Translations under genes and position numbers: made by a program | Origin: Ruminococcus sp. YRD2003 | GTDB lineage: Bacteria; Bacillota; Clostridia; Oscillospirales; Ruminococcaceae | NCBI GenBank assembly: GCA_900109435.1 | Contig: FNZT01000004.1 | Location: forward strand, 219,540 to 283,539 | Direction of reading: 5' to 3' | DNA length: 64,000 nucleotides | In this document: in pieces, positions 17,016 to 23,543 of the stretch | Layout: the number at the start of each line of letters is the position of its first letter | Numbering within the stretch: the stretch's first letter is position 1 | Notes under the pieces: model-generated | The model's input: only the letters and a program-made list of their open reading frames with translations | Database searches by the model: none | What the model was told of the DNA's origin: nothing

Positions 17016-19256
17016 ATGAAGAAAGTATCAAGGGCGCTTGCGGCTTTGATGTCGTCCGCTGCCGTTATGGTAACGGCGGTCGGCTCGGCTCTGCCCGCAG
17101 CGACAGCACCAACTATCAGTTCCATAGCCGTCGACGACTGCAATGACGACTGGCTCCACGCAGAGGGCAGCAAGCTCTACGACATGAACGGCAATCAGGT
17201 TTGGCTCACGGGAGCTAACTGGTTCGGCATGAACTGTACCGAGAATGTTCCTCACGGACTTTATGCCAGAGATGTAGACGATATGCTCTCTACGATTGCC
17301 GACCACGGTATCAATATAATTCGTTTCCCCGTTTCTACGGAGCTCCTGCTCTCGTGGATGGACGGCGACCCGCTCCCCGTAAGCTCCGTTCAGGCGAGCT
17401 ATAACCCGCCGCAGGACGAGATAGGTGAGGACGGTACGGTAACTCCCGCGGGAAAATACGGCAACATCAACCGCGAATTCGTCGAAGCTGACGGCAAGAC
17501 GCTCAAAAACAGCTACGAGATATTCAAGGTCATCATCCAGAAGTGCAAGAAGTACGGCGTAAAGGCACTCATCGACGTTCACAGCCCCGCTTCGCACAAT
17601 TCGGGACATAACTACAACCTCTGGTACTACGAGCCCACGGCTGAGGATTGCGGAGGCATGGCAACAGGTCACTTCTCCGAGAAGCAGATAACGTGGGACG
17701 ACTGGAAGGATTCCATAACATGGCTCGCCGAGCAGTATGCGAACGACGATACTATCCTCGCTTACGACCTCAAGAACGAGCCCCACGGCAAGCGCGGCTA
17801 CAACGGCACGACCTGCCCGTCGAATATGGCTAAGTGGGATAACTCCACCGACAAGAACAACTGGAAGTATTCCTCCGAGGAGTGCGCGAAGTCGATCCTC
17901 AAGGTTAATCCGCACGCCCTTATACTCATCGAGGGCATCGAGCAGTCTCCCATGCTCGACAGGAACATAACATGGAATGACGCCGACAAGTTCCAGCCCG
18001 CAGCGGGTGAGGAGCGCTGGTACGGCGCATGGTGGGGAGGCAATCTCCGCGGAGTAAAGGACCTTCCCGTTCTTCCCGATTCAGGTCAGATAGTATACTC
18101 GCCGCACGACTACGGTCCGTCGGTATATGCTCAGTCGTGGTTCGACAAGGACTTCAGCGAGCAGACCCTCCTCGACGATTACTGGTATGACACATGGGCA
18201 TATATCAATGACAAGGATATAGCTCCGCTGCTCATCGGCGAGTGGGGCGGTCATATGGACAAGGGTCCGAACCAGAAGTGGATGGAGCTCCTTCGTGACT
18301 ACATGATCAAAAACCACATCAACCACACCTTCTGGTGCATCAACCCCAATTCGGGCGATACAGGCGGTCTTCTTGACTCTACCTTTATGAACTGGGACAG
18401 CAATAAATACTCGCTCTTTGAGGAGTCGCTCTGGCAGACCTCCAGCTCGGGCAAGTTCATAGGTCTCGACCACCAGACAGCGCTCGGTGCAGACGGACTC
18501 TCGCTCAACGACTACTACGGCAAGTATGCAGCCTCCGAGGGCAGCAACATCAACGGCGGCACCAAGGGTGCGGGTCAGACCGTCCCCGTAGATTCGACTA
18601 CCGCTCCGACAGCTACAACGACCACACAGACAACAACAACTGCTACCCAGCCCGATACTACAACTACCACACATCCGTCTACAAGGATTACGGCTACCGG
18701 AAACGTAATTATTGAAAAGCCCCCGACAAAGGGCACATACAATATCGGCGAGGAGCTCGACCTTACGGGCGGAATTGCTTCCGCTTCGGGCATTTCCGAG
18801 GAGGGCGCGATGTGGGATACGTTCTCACAGCCGCTCGATTCGCAGTATTTCATCGTGGACTCCTCCTGGTTCGATAACACCAAGGCGGGCACGTATAAGA
18901 TATACGTCTCCGCGAAGGCGTATCCGCAGGCTATGACCAGCTTTACGGTAAAGGTCGTAGAGGGCGGCGGTACTACTACCTGCACAACAGGTCTTTCGGG
19001 AACAGAGAAGAATACCGAAGACGTTGTTATGTACGGCGACGCCAACACCGACGGAAAGGTGTCCGTTGCGGACGCAGTGGCTATACTCCAATATATCGCC
19101 AATAAGGACAAGTACGGGCTCAAGGGGAAGGGGCTCGACAACGCTGACTGCTACAACCCCGGCGACGGTATAACCGCAATGGACGCACTTGCGATACAGA
19201 AGTACGATGCAAAGGCGATAACAAGTCTCCCCGAAGTTCCCAAAAACAATGCTTAA
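17016..19256 (+). CDS. dockerin-bearing GH5 cellulase
   Basis: 746-residue secreted enzyme predicted to cleave beta-1,4-glucan. Signal peptide 1 to about 30; GH5 catalytic domain about 45-490 with acid/base Glu255 (LKNEP) and nucleophile Glu409 (IGEWGG); Thr/Pro linker 525-556; a beta-sandwich module 558-650 (PTKGTYNIGEELDLTG) also found in the LRR-dockerin protein of this window; C-terminal type I dockerin 672-737 with two Ca-binding loops (GDANTDGKVSVAD and a second loop around DGITAMDAL). The dockerin means it docks on a cohesin-bearing scaffoldin, none of which lies in this window. ATG 17016 chosen because of GAGGGG upstream and a clean signal peptide; an earlier TTG would add six residues. 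Confidence 0.95.
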   Translation: MKKVSRALAALMSSAAVMVTAVGSALPAATAPTISSIAVDDCNDDWLHAEGSKLYDMNGNQVWLTGANWFGMNCTENVPHGLYARDVDDMLSTIADHGINIIRFPVSTELLLSWMDGDPLPVSSVQASYNPPQDEIGEDGTVTPAGKYGNINREFVEADGKTLKNSYEIFKVIIQKCKKYGVKALIDVHSPASHNSGHNYNLWYYEPTAEDCGGMATGHFSEKQITWDDWKDSITWLAEQYANDDTILAYDLKNEPHGKRGYNGTTCPSNMAKWDNSTDKNNWKYSSEECAKSILKVNPHALILIEGIEQSPMLDRNITWNDADKFQPAAGEERWYGAWWGGNLRGVKDLPVLPDSGQIVYSPHDYGPSVYAQSWFDKDFSEQTLLDDYWYDTWAYINDKDIAPLLIGEWGGHMDKGPNQKWMELLRDYMIKNHINHTFWCINPNSGDTGGLLDSTFMNWDSNKYSLFEESLWQTSSSGKFIGLDHQTALGADGLSLNDYYGKYAASEGSNINGGTKGAGQTVPVDSTTAPTATTTTQTTTTATQPDTTTTTHPSTRITATGNVIIEKPPTKGTYNIGEELDLTGGIASASGISEEGAMWDTFSQPLDSQYFIVDSSWFDNTKAGTYKIYVSAKAYPQAMTSFTVKVVEGGGTTTCTTGLSGTEKNTEDVVMYGDANTDGKVSVADAVAILQYIANKDKYGLKGKGLDNADCYNPGDGITAMDALAIQKYDAKAITSLPEVPKNNA

Positions 19257-19260
19257 CATA

Positions 19261-19290
19261 AAAAAAGAGCACCATCGGTGCTCTTTTTTC
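19261..19290 (+). terminator. intrinsic terminator of the cellulase gene
   Basis: AAAAAAGAGCACC (19261-19273), 3-base loop, GGTGCTCTTTTTT (19277-19289). Stem with A/T flanks able to work in either direction. Confidence 0.85.
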
Positions 19291-19339
19291 GTTGAAAATA
19301 CTGTGTACTTGCGTAGGTTTACAGGGCGTCCCTGCAAGT

Positions 19340-19987
19340 TCATATCACCTCGCCCGACAATACCTCCGTTTCGTCTGCGGGAGCTTCCTCCGCGGGCGTC
19401 ATATCTGCTATCTCCTCTGCGGGAACGCCGTCGATGACCTCTGCGGCAGGCTCGGGACGGACTATCATGTCAGCAGGCGGAAGGTCGAAATCCATGTCTA
19501 TCTTCATATCGTCCTCGTAGTCGTTCTTGCGCGTAGGACGGCTGTTCAGGGGAGGCAGTACCTTCGGCTGCGGCGGCTCCTCGGCAATGGGAGCGTATAC
19601 GGTATCGTTCGTCGGTGGCTGAGTAACGGCAGGCGTCACTGCGGCTGAGACTGCGGCAGCCTGTACTGGAGCAGACGGCTGCTGAGTGAAATTGTACGTT
19701 TGCACGGCTACGCGTCTGCCGCAGTTAGTGCAGAACTGCGCGTTCACTTTCAGCCATGTTCCGCAGCGTTCGCACTTTCCCGCATATCCCTGTGCCTCGG
19801 GAACTCCTACGGGAAGTCCGCAGTTAGTGCAGAACCGTGCATTCTTGGGCAGAACTGCCTCGCAGTGTTCGCATTTTTTCATGGTTTCGCTGTCGAATAC
19901 ATTGTCGGCAACGCGGGCTCCGCAGTTGTTGCAGAAGCTTGCGGTATCGAGAAGAAGCGAATTACAGTTGCGGCATATCTTGGACAT
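19340..19987 (-). CDS. triple zinc-ribbon protein
   Basis: 215 residues. Three consecutive CxxC-x11-12-CxxC zinc ribbons fill the first 95 residues (CRNC...CNNC, CEHC...CTNC, CERC...CTNC), followed by a Gln/Pro/Ala-rich linker and an acidic tail. Such ribbons usually mediate protein or nucleic-acid binding; no enzymatic domain or membrane segment is present. Ribosome-binding site GAGGAGGT before ATG 19987. Divergent to another zinc-ribbon gene, with back-to-back promoters 70 bases apart. Confidence 0.8.
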   Translation of the reverse strand: MSKICRNCNSLLLDTASFCNNCGARVADNVFDSETMKKCEHCEAVLPKNARFCTNCGLPVGVPEAQGYAGKCERCGTWLKVNAQFCTNCGRRVAVQTYNFTQQPSAPVQAAAVSAAVTPAVTQPPTNDTVYAPIAEEPPQPKVLPPLNSRPTRKNDYEDDMKIDMDFDLPPADMIVRPEPAAEVIDGVPAEEIADMTPAEEAPADETEVLSGEVI

Positions 19988-20015
19988 ATGTATACCTCCT
20001 CATTTGGTTATACAT

Positions 20016-20044
20016 ATTATACTACATTTTTCACAAGGATTCAA
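20016..20044 (-). promoter_or_regulatory. sigma-A promoter of the triple zinc-ribbon gene
   Basis: Minus strand TTGAAT (20039-20044), 17 bases, TATAAT (20016-20021). Confidence 0.75.
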
Positions 20045-20061
20045 GTATTTGTGCAAACCTA

Positions 20062-20090
20062 TTGACAATTTGTCCCCGAATCTATATAAT
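20062..20090 (+). promoter_or_regulatory. sigma-A promoter of the short zinc-ribbon gene
   Basis: TTGACA (20062-20067), 17 bases, TATAAT (20085-20090): perfect consensus, 22 bases before the start codon, giving a very short leader. Confidence 0.85.
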
Positions 20091-20112
20091 GGAGGTAAAA
20101 GGAGGTGTCGTT

Positions 20113-20445
20113 ATGCAGTATTTCGGACTTGTCGGAACACCTGACGCGGGGCTCACTCCCGAGAATATGCAGGAAATGGCGACAATGGGCGCTGCTTTGG
20201 GATTTATGGGCAGCTTTATGAACACGGACAGCAATATCCCCAACATGGGTATGATGGGGATGCAGCCGACTCCTGCTGTTGGTGATGAATGGGTCTGCGT
20301 ATGCGGCAGCCGCTGCACAGGCGGCAAATTCTGTACGAACTGCGGTACCAAGCGCCCGATAGCTGATACGCCTTGGAGCTGCACTTGCGGCACAACAGGC
20401 TTGAAAAGCAAATTCTGCCCCGATTGCGGCAAAAAACGTCCCTGA
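20113..20445 (+). CDS. short double zinc-ribbon protein
   Basis: 110 residues: a helical, methionine-rich N-terminal half and two C-terminal zinc ribbons (CVCG...CTNCGTKRP and CTCG...CPDCGKKRP). This arrangement matches the tail of the longer SPFH/virion-core-like proteins of Firmicutes, but no SPFH domain precedes it here: a consensus promoter, AAAGGAGGTG and ATG 20113 define a separate gene. The frame stays open upstream to 19837, but that part overlaps the divergent promoter. It may be a free-standing zinc-ribbon module; function unknown. Confidence 0.75.
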   Translation: MQYFGLVGTPDAGLTPENMQEMATMGAALGFMGSFMNTDSNIPNMGMMGMQPTPAVGDEWVCVCGSRCTGGKFCTNCGTKRPIADTPWSCTCGTTGLKSKFCPDCGKKRP

Positions 20446-20455
20446 ATATCACAAA

Positions 20456-20488
20456 AAACGGCTGACAGATAATACCTGTCAGCCGTTT
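20456..20488. terminator. bidirectional terminator between converging genes
   Basis: AAACGGCTGACAG (20456-20468), 7-base loop, CTGTCAGCCGTTT (20476-20488), then CTTATTCTTT; the minus strand is flanked by TTTTTTGT. Confidence 0.8.
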
Positions 20489-20489
20489 C

Positions 20490-21107
20490 TTATTCTTTCG
20501 GTCCTTCTGCCTTGTGCTGAGCAATTATCAGCTTTACCGTATTGTAGAGGTACGGCTTGAGCTCTGCCAGCGAGCAGGGGTCCTTGTAGAGTATCGCCGA
20601 GTAGCACGTCGACGACACCAGCTCGATTATCATGAAGAGCATTATTTCGGGGTCGCGGAGCTTGTAGGGAGCCTCCATTATCATCATTTCGTATACCTGA
20701 CTGAAATTGATATCGTTTTCGGAGGCTGGCGACGTCAGCGCAGACTTGAACACTCCCCAGCTCAGGTTCTTGGAGATGAACGTCAGCAGGGACTGGTTCT
20801 CGTTGAGCTGGTTTATGATATTGTCGACAATGCGCAGTATTCTTTCCTCGTATGTGTATTTCTTTATATCGGGGCCGAGCTCATTCATGGCGTTCATGAA
20901 GAGCTGGCTGGACTTGTGTGCTATGAGCTTGTTTCTTATGTCGTACTTATCCTTGAAGTAGAGGTAGAACGTGCCCTTGGCTACGCCTGCCTTGCCTGCG
21001 ATGTCGGAGATAGATGTCTTGCTGAAGCCTTTGGTCGTGAAGAACTCGAAGGCGGTCTTGAGCAGGGATGATTCCTTCTGCTGCTTGTTTACATCGACTT
21101 TTCCCAT
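20490..21107 (-). CDS. TetR-family repressor
   Basis: 205 residues. N-terminal helix-turn-helix about residues 30-52 (TSISDIAGKAGVAKGTFYLYF), the classic TetR signature; the rest is an alpha-helical ligand-binding domain with no recognisable ligand. I place the start at ATG 21107, with GGGAGGA five bases upstream; the open frame continues to 21182 but crosses its own promoter. Divergent from an MMPL transporter gene with three shared palindromes in between, so it is expected to repress both. Confidence 0.9.
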   Translation of the reverse strand: MGKVDVNKQQKESSLLKTAFEFFTTKGFSKTSISDIAGKAGVAKGTFYLYFKDKYDIRNKLIAHKSSQLFMNAMNELGPDIKKYTYEERILRIVDNIINQLNENQSLLTFISKNLSWGVFKSALTSPASENDINFSQVYEMMIMEAPYKLRDPEIMLFMIIELVSSTCYSAILYKDPCSLAELKPYLYNTVKLIIAQHKAEGPKE

Positions 21108-21153
21108 TTTTTCCTCCCACGCGTGCGAATCGTGCGAAATTTTCATCAAACTC

Positions 21154-21182
21154 ATTATATCGCATAATCCCGACAGTGTCAA
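21154..21182 (-). promoter_or_regulatory. sigma-A promoter of the tetR gene
   Basis: Minus strand TTGACA (21177-21182), 17 bases, TATAAT (21154-21159). The nearest operator begins 12 bases upstream of this -35. Confidence 0.8.
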
Positions 21183-21193
21183 GCTTGCAAAAA

Positions 21194-21292
21194 TGACTAT
21201 TGGTCACAATTTTTTAAAGCCTGATTTGTGCAGGTATACAAAATTGTGACCAAAAGTCATTTTTGTCTTGCCAGATTATTGACTTCTGGTCA
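21194..21292. promoter_or_regulatory. three TGAC-N5-GTCA operators between tetR and MMPL gene
   Basis: Three 13-bp palindromes: TGACTATTGGTCA (21194-21206), TGACCAAAAGTCA (21247-21259) and TGACTTCTGGTCA (21280-21292). The first two sit in 26-bp arms of a larger inverted repeat (21188-21213 and 21242-21267, two mismatches). Centres are 53 and 33 bp apart, near whole helical turns. The third covers the -35 and spacer of the transporter promoter. Together they look like cooperative TetR binding sites. Confidence 0.75.
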
Positions 21293-21307
21293 TTTTTAGA
21301 ATATACT
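21279..21307 (+). promoter_or_regulatory. promoter of the MMPL/heptad operon, overlapped by operator 3
   Basis: TTGACT (21279-21284), 17 bases, TATACT (21302-21307). The operator at 21280-21292 covers the -35, a position where a bound repressor would exclude RNA polymerase. Confidence 0.8.
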
Positions 21308-21357
21308 ATATTACAGAAGCAAATCATTATGAACCATTTTTAAAGGGGGACGATATT

Positions 21358-23469
21358 ATGCTCAGATTTGGTGAGTTCATCGCAAAGCACCGTATCCTGA
21401 TACTGCTGATAGGCGTGCTTTTGCTGATACCTTCAGCTTTCGGGTACATTAATACGAGGGTCAACTACGACATCCTCTCGTACCTGCCCAAGGACATAAA
21501 CACTATGGTAGGTCAGGACATACTGATAGACGAGTTCGGACAAGGCGGCTTTTCGTTCGTGATGGTGGACGGAATGACCGAACGGGAGATCGCCGATACC
21601 GCCGATAAGCTTTCTCGGGTGGACGGCGTATCAAATGTTGTCTGCTACGAATCACTGACAGACCTCAATGTTCCGAAGGAGGTGCTCCCCGACAAGGTGC
21701 GCAGTTTCTTCAACAAGGGCGATACGACGCTCATGGCTGTATTCTTTGAGGAATCGACCTCCGCTGACAGGACGCTCAATGCGATAGACGAGATGAGGGA
21801 CATCACCTCCGAGCAGTGCTTCATCAGCGGAATGAGTGCCATAACTACCGATATGAAGCACCTCTCCGACAGCGAGTCGATAATCTATGCTGTCATCGCT
21901 GTTATTCTTACGAGCGCGGTGCTCGTGCTTACGATGGACAGCTTCCTGATACCGATATTCTTTATGCTGAGTATAGGCATCGCGATAGTCTGGAACCTCG
22001 GGACCAACTTCGTGATGGGCGAGATATCATTTATTACTCAGGCGCTCGCACTGGTGCTCCAGCTCGGTGTTACCATGGACTATTCGATATTCCTCTGGCA
22101 CAGCTACAAGGAGCAGCAGGAGCACTTCCCCGACAGCAAGGTCGAGGCTATGGCTCACGCGATTGCTGCTACGGTAACATCGGTAGTCAGCAGCTCGTTC
22201 ACAACAGTCGCTGGATTCCTTGCGATGTGCTTCATGAGCTTCACGCTCGGACTTGACCTCGGCATAGTAATGGCAAAGGGCGTTATCTGCGGCGTTATCG
22301 CCTGCATAACAGTGCTTCCGTCGATGATACTCATTTTCGACAAGTCTATCGAAAAGACCTCGCACCGCGACTTCATGCCGAGCTTCTCAAAAACTTCTTC
22401 ATTCATCGTCAAGCACTCGGGAGTTTTCCTCACGCTCGCAGTCGTGCTGGTGATACCCGCATTTTTCGGATACACTCACTACGGAGTTTACTACAAGCTC
22501 GACAGTACGCTCCCCAAGGAGCTTGAAAGCGTTACCGCAAATATGAAGCTTGAGGAAGAGTACCACATGAACAGCACGCATATCCTCCTCGTTGACTCTG
22601 ATATGGACGCGAAAAAAGCAACGGCTATGCTCAATGAGATGAACGACGTGGACGGCGTTCAGTTCACCCTCGGATACAATACGCTGGTCGGACCCGCTAT
22701 CCCCGATGAGATAGTCCCCGACAGCATAAGGAGCAAGCTCAAGAGCGAGGGACATCAGCTGATGCTCATCGGCTCGGAATATGAGGTGGCATCCGACGAG
22801 GTCAACGCACAGGTCGCTCAGCTCAACAGCATTGTTCAGAAGTACGACACGAACGGTATGCTCATCGGCGAGGCTCCCGCAACAAAGGACCTCATCGAGA
22901 TAACGAATCGTGATTTCAAGGTGGTCAGTGTGCTTTCGATAGCAGCGATATTCCTGATAATCGCCTTCACGTTCAAGTCGGTATCGCTTCCTGTGATACT
23001 GGTAGCTGTCATCGAGCTCGCGATAATGATAAACCTCGGTATCTCCTACTACACAGGCACCGAGCTTCCGTTCATTGCCTCGGTCGTTATCGGAACCATA
23101 CAGCTCGGCGCGACGGTCGACTATGCGATACTGATGACCACAAGATACCGCACAGAGCGTTCAAGCGGCAAGGACAAAAAAGAAGCCGTTGGCATAGCAC
23201 TGGCGACGTCGGTGCGCTCGGTCATCACTTCGGCACTGGGATTCTTCGCCGCGACCGTGGGCGTAGCTCTCTACTCAAAGATAGGAATGATATCATCGCT
23301 GTGCGTACTTCTCTCTCGCGGAGCTCTCATCTCGATGGTTGTAGTAATAGCGGTGCTGCCGTCGATGTTTATGGTATTTGACAAGGTGATATGCAAGACG
23401 AGCGCGGGCTTCCTGCCGAAGGAGGAAAGAAGCTCAAACAGACCTCATCTGCACGTATTCAGCCATTGA
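21358..23469 (+). CDS. MMPL/RND-family membrane transporter
   Basis: 703 residues with two repeats of one plus five transmembrane segments and two large extracytoplasmic loops, the RND/MMPL architecture. Each half has the family GxxxDY motif: LGVTMDY with Asp241 and LGATVDY with Asp588, expected proton-relay residues. Such proteins export lipids or amphiphilic compounds; the substrate here is unknown. AAAGGGGGA precedes ATG 21358. Under TetR operator control and followed 74 bases later by a secreted heptad-repeat protein on the same strand. Confidence 0.92.
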   Translation: MLRFGEFIAKHRILILLIGVLLLIPSAFGYINTRVNYDILSYLPKDINTMVGQDILIDEFGQGGFSFVMVDGMTEREIADTADKLSRVDGVSNVVCYESLTDLNVPKEVLPDKVRSFFNKGDTTLMAVFFEESTSADRTLNAIDEMRDITSEQCFISGMSAITTDMKHLSDSESIIYAVIAVILTSAVLVLTMDSFLIPIFFMLSIGIAIVWNLGTNFVMGEISFITQALALVLQLGVTMDYSIFLWHSYKEQQEHFPDSKVEAMAHAIAATVTSVVSSSFTTVAGFLAMCFMSFTLGLDLGIVMAKGVICGVIACITVLPSMILIFDKSIEKTSHRDFMPSFSKTSSFIVKHSGVFLTLAVVLVIPAFFGYTHYGVYYKLDSTLPKELESVTANMKLEEEYHMNSTHILLVDSDMDAKKATAMLNEMNDVDGVQFTLGYNTLVGPAIPDEIVPDSIRSKLKSEGHQLMLIGSEYEVASDEVNAQVAQLNSIVQKYDTNGMLIGEAPATKDLIEITNRDFKVVSVLSIAAIFLIIAFTFKSVSLPVILVAVIELAIMINLGISYYTGTELPFIASVVIGTIQLGATVDYAILMTTRYRTERSSGKDKKEAVGIALATSVRSVITSALGFFAATVGVALYSKIGMISSLCVLLSRGALISMVVVIAVLPSMFMVFDKVICKTSAGFLPKEERSSNRPHLHVFSH

Positions 23470-23543
23470 AAAAAGAAACTTCTTCAGGCACGAAACCAAT
23501 AGGAACACATATATATCAGTTCATATAGAGAGGAATGACATTT

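Noticed and set aside
19837-20112. Upstream extension of the short zinc-ribbon protein
   Set aside because: The open frame crosses the divergent gene's start and both promoters; the consensus promoter and AAAGGAGGTG place the start at 20113.
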